A DNA stretch of 64,000 nucleotides from Beta vulgaris subsp. vulgaris (taxonomy: Eukaryota > Streptophyta > Magnoliopsida > Caryophyllales > Amaranthaceae), in the NCBI RefSeq assembly GCF_026745355.1, contig NC_079210.1:29661116-29725115 (forward strand). The letters run 5' to 3'. Below, piece by piece: positions 1 through 10,464 of this stretch (positions are counted from its first letter, which is position 1; the number at the start of each line of letters is the position of its first letter). The notes beneath the pieces are model-generated. The model was not told the origin of the DNA and ran no database searches. It saw only the letters and a list, made by a program, of their open reading frames with translations. Made by a program: the position numbers and the translations under genes.

Positions 1-605
1 TTCCCTTCACCATTTGTTGTGCCATCTCCTCCACAGCCTACTCAGCCACCTATTCCATCATTTGTTCCACCATCTGCTTCACCATCTGACGGGTCATCTC
101 CTAGGCTAGCTACTTCATAGCCCACTCAGCTACGTACTCCACTATCTGGATTTTTCGACACTCATTCTCCTCAGTTGAAGGTACATATAATTATTATATA
201 TACATGTGCTTTATACAAATAATTGTCATATATGCATGTGCTTTGTTCAAATTGTATTTGATAGATCCAACTAGTGGAGAGACTTGTCTAGTGGCAGATG
301 CATATTCTTAAACTTTTAATGAGACCACTAAAGTTCATGGGTCTAGAATGATGAATGATCGCCTTAAAGGGAAAATTCATAATTTTGTAGACAAGTATAG
401 TCATTTGCCACTACATGTCCCAGTCCCTGCATATGAAATCGACACTCATCTACTACTTTGGGTACGTGGGTGCAATGGCCAAAAACTTTAGTGCAAATGT
501 TAGGTGGCGAGGTAATTGTTCAAATCTTATCCATTTTAATAATGATAATAGCATTAAATTTAAATATTTCATAACCTTATGCGTGTTGTCGAACAAAAAT
601 AATTA
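1..605 (+). other. CACTA-A internal sequence with proline-rich coding remnant
   Basis: Positions 1-130 read in one plus frame as a Pro/Ser-rich segment (repeats of PSPPQP, PPIPSF, PPSASPS type). Such linkers often precede the Ulp1 domain in CACTA-encoded proteins. A further open stretch lies around 255-430. Neither has a recognisable domain; both are probably exons of the same protease-bearing gene. The rest is AT-rich and looks intronic. Confidence 0.35.
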
Positions 606-876
606 CTCGCTCCGCTTTTATTTATTTGCTACATTTTGGTTTACACAAGAATTTAGGAGATGTCATTTTCATTTTTTTTAGTGTACTTTTTGACCCCTTT
701 AGCATTAATAGGGTGGGAAAAGGGAAAATAGTAGTACTTTTTGGTGGAAAAAGAGGGGAAACAAATATAATACTATTACTTTTTGGTGGTCCAAGTCTCC
801 TAATAAGAAAATGTAGCAAATAAAAAAAAAGCAACCCTTTTTGGATAATGTAGCAAATAAATAAAAGCAGAGGGAG
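606..876. mobile_element. Stowaway-type MITE in CACTA-A
   Basis: The ends are inverted repeats: left CTCGCTCCGCTTTTATTTAT, right complement CTCCCTCTGCTTTTATTTAT, and the match continues for about 30 bp. The element is flanked by TA on both sides (604-605 and 877-878). The 271-bp length, the CTCCCTC(C/T)G start and the TA duplication are typical of Stowaway (Tc1/mariner-derived) MITEs. It has no coding capacity. Confidence 0.85.
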
Positions 877-1016
877 TATTAGATTACACCGACATCTAAA
901 AAATAAAAAGGGACTTTGGGGGAGCCTGTTAGATCTTCTAGCCAGCTGCTTTCAACCGGTTCAGCTTCTCGTTACAATCCAGTTATACATGATGTATCGT
1001 TCTTGGAATCCTTCAT

Positions 1017-2171
1017 TGAAGATTGTAGGGAGTTAGCAAATACGCTTGCCGAGCTCCTTCTTCCATTATCCAGGAGATGATGGCACTGCTTATCTGACCA
1101 AGGAGGATATTGGTTAGTTTTTGAAAGAAGAGGTGATTGATATTTCTATTATCCAAGTGTACATGAAGTAAAAAAAATCAAAGTTATGATTTTTTTTTAA
1201 CATTTCATTATATGGGAGTTGTATTTTCCATATAAAATTTACTTTTCCCATTGAGTTTTTAGGGCAACACGTTCTGACTTGGATGGATTTGGGGATGCTA
1301 TTGGACGTATTGACTGGATGTGTCCGGAGAGTACCGCGGATGTGCATGCATCGGAGGCTGTAACAACTTACATTCAACAAGCTATGACGGGATCCGTCGT
1401 TCTTGGTGCTAGTATCATCTTCGCGCTAATCTTTCAAGACTAATATTCTATCTTAATATATAGTTTTACAAATATTGATTGTTGCATGATATATGATTTT
1501 TTTAGTAATTATTGTTATTCAATCCTGCAATAGCCGTCACTGGATGCTCCTTGTCATATGTCCCTCGCTCGGGATAGTTTATACATTTGATTCCGCTAGC
1601 TTTCACAAGGAGCGGAAGTTAAAGATTTGAACGCCTATGATAGTGTAAGTTGATCTGTTTGATATACTTTAAATAAATTGAAATTATGACGTACAACAAT
1701 TAAATACTAAATCATTTGATGTTGTGTTATATAGTGCTTTTACGAGGTTTCGGTTGAGCGGCAACAAAGTTCGTCGGGAGAAGCTTTTCTAGAAACATGT
1801 TGAGGTATAATATAGACTTGTTTGATTCAATTAAAAGGCATTCTCATTATACGGTAAATTTTATCATTTTCTTATAACTTCTGATAAAGTGCCCGGAACA
1901 ACAAGGAGGCACAGAGTGCAGCTATTTTGTCATGCGATACATTTTTGACATACTCGCTTCATATTTTGGTTCCGAAGCTTTCGACGAAGTATGTTTTTCT
2001 TTACTTATAATTATTCATTTCATATTTTACATATTTAACTTTTTAAAGCTAACTTTGGTAAATTATTTTCAGGTTACTCGTACCTTTAACCATGATCCTT
2101 ATACGGAAGATCAAATCAATGAGGTGAAGAATAAGTGGGCAATATACTTTATTGATGAGTTCATTGTGTAG
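1017..2171 (+). pseudogene. Ulp1-type cysteine protease (C48) region of CACTA-A, multi-exon
   Basis: This is the C-terminal peptidase domain of the SUMO-protease-like proteins carried by plant CACTA elements. Exon-like open stretches lie at about 1040-1110, 1262-1437, 1530-1625, 1738-1805, 1889-1987 and 2072-2171, separated by AT-rich gaps. They carry the catalytic set in order: His in HWMLL (codon 1538-1540), Asp in YTFDSA (1589-1591), Gln in CPEQQGG (1899-1904) and Cys in GTEC (1917-1919). The last exon reads YTEDQINEVKNKWA, the usual C-terminal helix, and ends at a stop at 2169-2171. The triad is intact, so domain loss is not proven, but splice sites were only judged by eye and the N-terminal part is unclear. 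The role in transposition is unknown; in the family it is a desumoylase-like fold. Confidence 0.7.
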
Positions 2172-2279
2172 GTTAGTTAGTTAATGTTAAATTTCTTTAT
2201 TTTTCTAACTTTAGACAAATATATATAAATTAGTGCAATAACTTGTACCAACCAACATTATCGTAGTGACTTGGACTTC

Positions 2280-2793
<514 letters not shown>

Positions 2794-2889
2794 TTAGCCC
2801 CACGCGAAATATGTGGGAGGGGCCTCAGTCGATGCCATGTGTTTCACGGAAACCACGAGGTCGTTCCTTTACTCCGAAGGGTGGAGAAG

Positions 2890-4020
2890 TATGATTCTGA
2901 ACCATTCGGGGACATTTGGATCCTGCATGACTCGAGGGAGTTCAGAGAGGTCGCTCGCGGTTACCCAGGGGCTAACGAGCCCCAGGTAACTCGAGGAAGT
3001 TCTGAAACTTCGCCCAAGGTTTCTTCGGGGGCTTAATGAGTCTCGAATGACTCGGGGAAGCACCCTTGCTCGAGGTTACCCAGGGGCCAATGAGCCCCAG
3101 GTAACTCGAGGGAGTTCAGAGACCTCGCTCGAGGTCACCCAGGGGCCAATGAGCCCCAGGTAACTCGAGGAAGTCCAGAGACCTCGCTCGAGGTCAACCA
3201 GGGGCCAATGAGCCCCAGGTAACTCAAGGAAGTCCAGAGACCTCTCTCGAGGTCACCCAGGGGCCAATGCGCCCAAGATAACTCGAGGAAGTTCAGAGAC
3301 ATCGCTCGAGGTTACTTAGGGGACAATGAGCCCCAGCTAACTCGAGGAAGTTCTGAAACCTCGCCCAAGGTTTCTTCGGGGGCTTAATGAGCCTCGAATG
3401 ACTCGGGGAAGCACCCTCGCTCGAGGTTACCCAAAGGCCAATGAGCCCAAGGTAACTCGAGGAAGTTCAGAGACATCGCTCGAGGTTACCCAGGGGCCAA
3501 TGAGCCCCAGGTAACTCGAGGGAGTTTTGAAACCTCGCCCAAGGTTTCTTCGGGGGCTTAGTGAGCCTCGAATGTTTTGTGGAAGCACCCTCGCTCGAGG
3601 TTATCCAGGGGTTAATGAGCCCCATGTAACTCGAGGAAGTTCAGAGACCTCGCTCGAGGTTACCAAGGGGCCAATGAGCCCTAGGTAACTCGAGGAAGTT
3701 CTGAAACCTTGCCCAAGGTTTCTTCGGGGGGTTAATGAGCCTCGAATGACTTAGGGAAGCACCCTCCCTTGAGGTTACCCAGGGGCCAATGAGCCCCAGG
3801 TAACTCGAGGAAGTTCAGAGACCTCGCTCGAGGTCACCTAGGGGCCAATATGCCCCAGGTAACTCGAGCAAGTTCATAGACTTCGCTCGAGGTTACCCCA
3901 GGGCCAATGAGCCCCAGGTAACTCGAGGAAGTTCTGAAAACTTGCCCAAGGTTTCTTCGGGGGCTTAATGACCCTCGAATGACTCGAGGAAGCACCCCCG
4001 CTCGAGGTTACCCAGGCGTC
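2890..4020. repeat. 59-bp tandem repeat array with higher-order pattern, inside gypsy-1
   Basis: About 19 tandem units of 58-59 bp share the cores CTCGAGGTTACCC, GGGGCCAATGAGCCCC and AACTCGAGGAAGTTC. A variant unit with TTTCTTCGGGGGCTTAATGA occurs near 3020, 3371, 3546, 3719 and 3952, at spacings near 6, 3, 3 and 4 units, which suggests a higher-order duplication. Such arrays in the 3' untranslated part are known in Tat-type elements and can seed satellite DNA. It is not a CRISPR array: there are no unique spacers. Confidence 0.93.
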
Positions 4021-4381
4021 CCTGGTTTGCTCGAGGGGTATGACACCGTAGCACTTGACGGTGGGTGTCGATCTTAGCGATGGTAGCGGCCGAGATATCC
4101 CCCACTCGATCTGGGTGAGGGGCCTATATGTAGGTCTTTGACCTCCATCTAGGCGTGGATGGCCCAGTGAGTTAGATGTCCGGTGAGGAGGATGTTTCCT
4201 CAAAAGGTGCACACGCGCTCTAGCATTGGATCCAACTTGGGTTCCAACCACCTCTCCTAGGAGGGTTAGAGAGGACTGTGCCAGGAGGCTGGCGTTTATT
4301 GGGCTTTTTGATAGGCCCAATGACGTGGCGCCCTAAGGTGGTTCTGAGCCCGTCGGGATATTAACCGTCCTTTTCAGACAG

Positions 4382-4391
4382 TCTATATAAA
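4382..4391 (+). promoter_or_regulatory. TATA box of the first antisense gene of gypsy-1
   Basis: CTATATAAAT lies about 190 bp upstream of the ATG at 4577 and is followed by pyrimidine-rich sequence. It marks a plausible independent promoter facing opposite to the retrotransposon's own transcription. Inferred from motif and position only. Confidence 0.5.
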
Positions 4392-6983
4392 TGAAGGTAA
4401 GTACATTTTTTTGTCTCATTTGTGCTCTGATCCTTTTGAGAATCTTTCTCCCTTTACGTACGATCTCGAGAGCCCTGAAGGTCGATTGCTTTTTCTCCAG
4501 TTGCGAACGGACTTCGAGATTCTTTCCTTTACAAGGTACGATCTCTCTTCTCTTATTTCTTTCCTTTTTCTTCATTATGGACCGCTCAGGATGGAGCCCC
4601 CCATCGATGGACCTGGGGGGTACCTCTTCTAGCTCGGGGACCCCTCCTCCCTTGCTGGATACATTGTTCGACGGGATCCTGGTCGGAGGGATTCCGGTGC
4701 TGTCCGTGGCCTTCGAGTGCCTGGATCCTGCCCAGGTCCTCGATGCCATACCATACTCGAGTGACGGTATATCCGTGCTCTCTGGTGGGGAGGGTGAATT
4801 AGACAACCCCCCCCCCCCCCCCACTCTGTGACCATTGCTCGACCCCGTGCCGTTAGGAGTTACTTAGATAATCTTCTTGATAACCAGGATATTCGATTGA
4901 TGGAAGGAAGCAGTGAGGCTGATTTGCTCACCGCAAGCACGAGTGGTAGGAGTGAAAATGCAGGGGCTTTACCTCGAGGGATAGCCTCACTTCCACCTTC
5001 GGGAGCCTTTTATGGATTTCATATCGGAAAATCTTCGGTTTCTCGAGAGCTCCTACTTCATCAAGCACCCTTATGCTCTTTACATATCGGAGCCTACTGA
5101 AACTGTTTGCACCTCCCCCCCCCCAACGGGCTGCATAGCTTTGTACAAGGCACACCTCGAGCTCGGGCTGAGGTTTCCTCTACACCCCTTCATAGTCGAG
5201 GTACTATCATCATATGGTCTGGCCTTATGCCAGCTTATGCCCAACAACGTGGGCTCGATAGTTGGGTTCCTGGCAGTATGCAGGATGATGGATGTCCCAC
5301 CCTCCTAGGTTTTATGAAGGAACATGTTTAAGTTAGTTGCCACATCCGCAGGCCCAAAGGGGGAAGGCTGGTGGAGCTTCCAGGTTCGACATCCTTACAA
5401 GGTCGTAGGTGTTATGCCTATAAACCAGCAGTTCTTTCGTACTGAGTTTATGTATGTGTATCGGGCCGAACAATGGGATTTCCCCGTGGTCCCTCTACTC
5501 GAGCGGCCTAATGTATGGTTGAACAGGTCTGTTCCTCAAATGTCGGAGGATGAGGCTAGGGTAGCCATTTACTGCCAATGTCTCACTATCCTCGAAAGGG
5601 GTGATAAGAAGCAGGTCCCTCAGTTCTGGAATCCTGCCGCAGATGACTTGAGCAATGAACATTTTCTGTCGGCACTGGGGTTGAGCCCAGCCTATCCCCA
5701 GGGTAGGGACTTATGTTTGTTTAAGGTACTCGACCATCATCCCTTTTCCAAGGCTTTCTTAACTTGCCTCGTTTTTTTTGCAGTTATTGCTCCCCAGGAA
5801 TTGAACGAAGAGATGCAGGTGGTCGTTTTGTATGTTTATCATTCCCTAACCCTTCGTCTTTTTCAGGATCCTTCAAAGAGGCCGAAGGTCCATCCTCCCA
5901 CCAAGTCTGCTATTGTTACCCCTCATGGGGAGGTCGAGAGGCGAGAGGTGACTTCGAGGGGTATTCCCCATCCAACGAGGGATACCGTAAAGTCCAAAGG
6001 GAAGGCGGTCGAGAAGCTAGGGGCGGAAGACGTTTCCCCAGTCCGAGAGGAGGAATTCCCTCTCTCGAAGAAATGGAAGACGGTGGAATCCGAGGATGAT
6101 ACTCGGGATTTCACACAGAAGTCCATTCTCGAGAAGGCTTGCCTTTTTGACACAGTGGTTAAAAGGTTCTCGAAGCCAGATCTTAAGCTGATACGCAACC
6201 TCTCCGAGGAGGAGGAAGTCGAACAACTTCATTCATCTTAGATTGATGTAAGTTAGGATATTTGCTTTCTTCTTGAGTTTCTGTTTTTGTGATGTTATTA
6301 ACACTTATTTTCCTTTAGCACTAGATCCGTATGGCAGTGATGAGCCATCAACACACTGCTGGATTCCGCAGGCTTCGAGCGGGTTTAAAAGAGAAGACTG
6401 AGCTGGCTGAGGAGCAGGTTAAGAAGATCGAGGAACGAACAAGGGCTTCGTGGAGGAGAGGGCACTCTAGGCCACGGAAAAGGCCGCTTTTGAGAAGCGG
6501 ATCCAGGACCTAACGAGCCAGAGAAACTGCGTCCTATGCCAACGAGATGAGATCATCGAGGAATGGAAGACCTTGAAGGCTAGGCTGGAATTCGCAGCGG
6601 ACATGGGTTTGGAGGCCTCTAAAGTAGCTGTTCGAGAGGCGGTGGATAACCTTCAGGGTGCTTTTCGGAAGGTGTACCCTCAAGCGAGCTGGTCTCCAAT
6701 CGAGGCGGAATACAACATCTCTGCTGAGGTAGCCCTTCACGAGGGGGGTGAGGTTGACCCCGCGCTCGAGGTGGATGATGCCATCGATATCTGCGAGTTT
6801 ATGGGAGGGGAACCTCAACAGTCCGAGAACCCCTTGGCCTCCGGAGGTCCCATTGCTGAAGACGAGGTGGTCCCAGAGAGCTCGAGTAACCGGGTGGCTT
6901 CGAGCGACAGCTCCTCAGATGATGATGACGTCGAGGCAATCTCTGAGACCTCAGGGAGCGACTCCTCGAGCAGCTCTGCTTAG
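4391..6983 (+). pseudogene. antisense ORF A of gypsy-1 ('putative gypsy type transposon' protein, PF04195-like)
   Basis: This plus-strand gene is read against the direction of gag-pol. Its parts lie in three frames: an N-terminal Pro/Ser-rich region (4577-4831), a segment with ALYKAHLELGLRFPLHPF (about 5140-5200) and a long open part (5324-6241) with WWSFQVRHP and VWLNRSVPQ. This is the pattern of the PF04195 family found in plant Tat-type elements. After a likely short intron (about 6248-6318, GTAAGT...AG), a coiled-coil region and a very acidic Ser/Asp-rich tail run to the stop at 6981-6983. Frame changes lie close to two poly-C runs (4807-4822 and 5115-5124), and a TAG stands at 6239-6241 just before the intron. 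The function is unknown; these proteins have been suggested to be accessory retrotransposon proteins. Confidence 0.72.
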
Positions 6984-7309
6984 TTCCTTGTTTCTAGGTC
7001 TTTTCGATATATTTTGCTTTTGTATTTATCTGTGCCCTGCGAGGCATTTGGTGTTACTTTTTGGTAAAAATGAAGATTCATTTTCAGCCGAGCCTTAACG
7101 GCTTTTAGGATGTACTTTGTTCTTTGTTGGAAATGAAGATTCCTTTTCGCTTCTGTTTTTTTTATTTATGTTCTTCGATGTTATGCCTTTCGATGTTGGG
7201 GGACCTTGGATGCCTGATAATCAATGCGCATGCGGGGCGCGTGAGGCTTTTCCTGGGAGCCCATTACAAGGTAGCAATTAATGCCTTTTTGGGGAATTGT
7301 GGCCAGTAT
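6984..7309. other. spacer between antisense genes of gypsy-1
   Basis: Contains the T-rich 3' region of the first antisense gene and the promoter side of the second. It has no coding sequence that I can support. Confidence 0.4.
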
Positions 7310-7310
7310 T

Positions 7311-7321
7311 GCCTATAAATA
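7311..7321 (+). promoter_or_regulatory. TATA box of the second antisense unit of gypsy-1
   Basis: CCTATAAATAC sits some 40 bp before the first plausible coding sequence of the second plus-strand unit. With the TATA at 4382 it makes two separate antisense promoters in one element. Motif-based only. Confidence 0.45.
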
Positions 7322-7349
7322 CGGATAATTATCCCTGCAGATTTCATAA

Positions 7350-8140
7350 AAACGCCGAAGACTGGCGAAAGCTGGCTTGGGTTCATCCTCATCCTCGGGG
7401 GTGACCACGGGGTCCCCCGTGGTGAAGCTCGAGGCTGACCCACCCGTCGAAGGGGGGAAACAGCCACCAGCTTTCCTGGCTCCTAAAACGGAGCCGAAGG
7501 AGATTAAAGCCGAGGAGTCGACCTCGATCAAGGTCGAGGATCCTCCTGCCCCTACAGCTCCTGCTACCTCGAGTGTTGTGCAGTTGCGGCAACCTCGAGG
7601 AACAAATCTTGGGCTGAAGAGGCCATGAGGCTGCCGTTCTCCGCCCTTTCGAGGGCCGAGATGGCCGCGCGCTTCGACAAGGCCTCGGAGCACTTGATGA
7701 CGGAGCTAGATGAGAGGGCGTGCCTTACGCCTGATGGCCAAGTGGTCGAAGCCGTTAAAGCGACCATGACCGAGGTATTGTAACTTTTTCTGTTTATACT
7801 TAGTCGTTTTTAGCTTTTTGTTTGCTAACATCTTTCTTCTTTCAGCTGCTGATCAGGGTGCTGTCCCTGGCTCGAAGGTCTGCTCCTGGGATAGCCGCCG
7901 GGACAGCTTCGGGGGAGATGTCTTGGGATGAGAGGAACACTCTCGTCAATCGACTGAGGCTAGCCGAGATGCGGCTCTCGGAGGCCCAGGAATCGATGGC
8001 CAATTCCCTGAAGGCATTCGAAGTGAAGAAGGCAGAACTGGAGCAGGCCCGCGACATTGCCCTTAAGCAGAGGGACTCTGCTAGCAGGAGGCAAAGGGAG
8101 GCGATCAAGGACCGTAAGAAGGCCGAGGAGAAGGGTGTAC
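7350..8140 (+). pseudogene. antisense ORF B of gypsy-1, coiled-coil protein, 3'-truncated
   Basis: A second plus-strand unit begins after the TATA at 7311. Its first part (about 7356-7774) is Pro/Glu/Lys-rich and needs a frame change near 7600. A clean intron runs 7775-7845 (GTATTG...TTTCAG, 71 bp, phase 0). The next exon (7846 to about 8138) is a Lys/Glu/Arg-rich coiled coil with SEAQESMANSLKAFEVKKAE. At about 8138 the coil stops abruptly and the sequence becomes the complement of the RNase H coding region, so the original C-terminus is gone. No clear ATG start was found. The function is unknown; the coiled coil suggests self-assembly. Confidence 0.55.
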
Positions 8141-9770
8141 CACAATTTGCGAAGGTTGTCCGCGTTCCATGGTTGAGGAAGGGGATGGCCTCAAACTCCC
8201 CTGTTACTTGTCCCACGATCAGTTGGGAGTCAGAGTGGGCTTTGAGCTCTCGAGCACCGGCTGTCTTGCATAATTGAATGCCTAAGAGCAGCGCCTCATA
8301 TTCGGCTTCGTTATTCGAGGCGGCAAAGTCAAACTTTACTGCATACTCAGTCCTATTGGCTTGTGGATCGAGGATTAGGAGTCCAGCGCCACACCCTACT
8401 TTTGAAGACGAACTGTCGACGAAGAGACTCCAGGTACCTTCTTCGAGGTTCTCCGGCCGAGAGCTACACACTGCTATGAAATCCGCGAGAGCTTGAGCTT
8501 TTATGGGGCGTCGAGGCTCGAACTCTATACCGAAGTCGGATAACTGGTTGGCCCAGTCCCTAATCCTGCTCGACTGGTTCTTTCCTTCTATTACATTTCA
8601 TAGGGGCTGGCTTGTGAGAACCTTGAGAGGCTGAGCTTGGAAGTAAGGCTTAAGCTTTCGTGTCGCCAAGACTAAGGCGAAGATCATTTTCTCGATTGGG
8701 GGGTACTTGGATTCTGCACCTCGGAAGGCATGGCTTACAAAATAGACTGGATGTTGACTTTTCTCTCGCTCAGCCACAAGAACCGCGCTGATGGCATGTT
8801 CAGATACTGCGAGGTACACGAAGAGTGTTTCTCCTGGTAAAGGTGAAACCAGTTTAGGAAGACTTGCTAGGTGGTTTTTAAGTTGCCGGAATGCCTCTTC
8901 ATGCTTCTTCTGCTGAGGTATCCCATTCGAATGTTGATTGCTTTAAAGCTCGAAAGAAATGGAGACTTTTGTCTGCTGATCGAGAGAGAAAGCGCCCCAA
9001 GGCCGCCATGCAGCCGGTTAGGCAGTGGACTTCTTTGACAGTTCGGGGGCTCTTCATCTCAATAATTGCCTGTATCTTGTCGGGATTAGCTTCGATCCCC
9101 CCTTTCTGATCGTGGAGAGAGTCTCTTGTAAGTCAGAGACATGATCCTCCTCTTTTCTGGTTTTGACGATCATATCATCAACGTAGACCTCGACATTCCA
9201 TCCGATCTGTTTTTCAAACATCTTGTTTACAAAGCGCTGATAGGTAGCCCCGGCATTCTTGAGACCAAAAGGAATCACCCTATAGCAATACACTCCTGAA
9301 CTTGTGGTGAAGGCAATATGGACCTGGTCCTCAGCAGCCATCGGGATCTGGTGATATCCCGCGTTAGCGTCCATGAAGCTGAATAAGGCATGGCCGGCTG
9401 TTGAGTCAACCAAGCTGTCGATCTTCGGTAGGGGGAAGTCATCTTTTGGACAGGCCTTGTTCAGGTCTGTGAAATCGACGCACATCATCCAGGCTCCGGT
9501 TGGTTTGCAAACCACAACCACGTTAGCTAGCCACTCGGTATACTGGCATTCTCGAATGAAGCCGGCGGACAGTAACTTATGTACTTCCTCGAAGGCCGCT
9601 GCGCTCCTTTCGGCTCCTTGGTACCTTAACTTCTGCTTGACTGGCTTGTAGCCTTCTCGAATGTTGAGCCGATGGACCATAAGCTCAGTATTGATTCCAA
9701 GCATTTTGTGAACAGTATAGGCGAAGACATCTTGGAATTCTTTGATGACATCGAGGATTTGGGCCTTAAC
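8140..9770 (-). pseudogene. pol: gypsy-1 pol: reverse transcriptase, RNase H and second RNase H
   Basis: The open RT part (9704-9054) contains the substrate-pocket region and the catalytic YVDDMIVK motif. A frameshift near 9100 leads into the connection and the RNase H domain (8819-8598, with VYFVSHAF and KYPPIEKMI). A further break precedes the second, archaeal-type RNase H (8471 to about 8196), recognisable by WSLFVDSSSSKVGCGAG, ASNNEAEYEALLLG and SDSQLIVGQ with its Asp, Glu and Asp. Its C-terminus is scrambled and joins antisense ORF B at about 8140. No integrase (HHCC or DDE) follows, so the element cannot integrate by itself. Two RNase H domains are a recognised trait of the Tat lineage. 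Confidence 0.88.
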
Positions 9771-9773
9771 CTC

Positions 9774-10436
9774 TTATCGGACCTGCCTGCCTATCTGGAA
9801 CATGCGATTACGCTTGCTGTCAATACATACTTCTTCGTCCCGATCCGCCGGTCGAGGTCTCTCATATCGCTTTGGGTTATCCGCCATATAGAGCCCCATG
9901 ACAGGGAGGGGCTCCTTTGGCTCGGGGTATTTTCTCTTGCGGGACACCTCGCTCTGGCTCTTTAGACTATTGACGTAACATTCCCGGGCGGACTTTTGGT
10001 CACCGAACAGCCTGGCGACCTTTCCGTCGTCCCCCTCAAACTGCAGGAGTAAATGGTATGAAGAGATGGCTGCCTTCACTTTGTTGAGAGTGGGCCGCCC
10101 TATAATCACATTATAAGGAAGGCTGCTGGTATCGACCACCAGATAGTCGATGATGACGTTCCGTCTTGCCCCCTTTTCTCCCATTCGTGTAGGCAGCTTG
10201 ACTGAGCCAAGGGGGCGAACTGACTGCCCCCCAAATCCTACTAGTGGTTGGTCGATAGGAATGAGATCTTTTTCTTCATACTTTAATTTTCGTAAGCATT
10301 CCATAGTGATAATGTCCGCAGAGCTCCCACTATTAATTAGAACTCGACCTACCCGAAGATTGGCGATCTTGATTTTGACGACTAGGGGGTCATCGTGCGG
10401 GGTTTGTATGGGTCGGTGGTTGTTTATAAAAGTCAT
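9774..10436 (-). CDS. gypsy-1 aspartic protease segment, catalytic Asp replaced by Asn
   Basis: This 220-residue open stretch contains the retropepsin core. The expected Asp-(Thr/Ser)-Gly triad reads LINSGSSADI: the catalytic Asp codon is AAT (10332-10334), so the enzyme should be inactive. The later VIIGRPTLNKVKA motif is normal for plant Ty3/gypsy proteases. The segment leads toward RT, and a break at about 9770 separates it from the RT frame. It would have cleaved the Gag-Pol polyprotein inside the virus-like particle. Confidence 0.85.
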   Translation of the reverse strand: MTFINNHRPIQTPHDDPLVVKIKIANLRVGRVLINSGSSADIITMECLRKLKYEEKDLIPIDQPLVGFGGQSVRPLGSVKLPTRMGEKGARRNVIIDYLVVDTSSLPYNVIIGRPTLNKVKAAISSYHLLLQFEGDDGKVARLFGDQKSARECYVNSLKSQSEVSRKRKYPEPKEPLPVMGLYMADNPKRYERPRPADRDEEVCIDSKRNRMFQIGRQVR

Positions 10437-10464
10437 AGTAGGGCATATAGCGGAGTAGGTCGCA

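Noticed and set aside
2890..4020. Regular repeats resembling a CRISPR array
   Set aside because: Units are contiguous 59-bp tandem repeats without unique spacers, in plant retrotransposon DNA.
5324..6241. Possible host gene with a long ORF of 305 codons
   Set aside because: It matches the plant gypsy-associated PF04195 type and lies between two LTRs of the same element.
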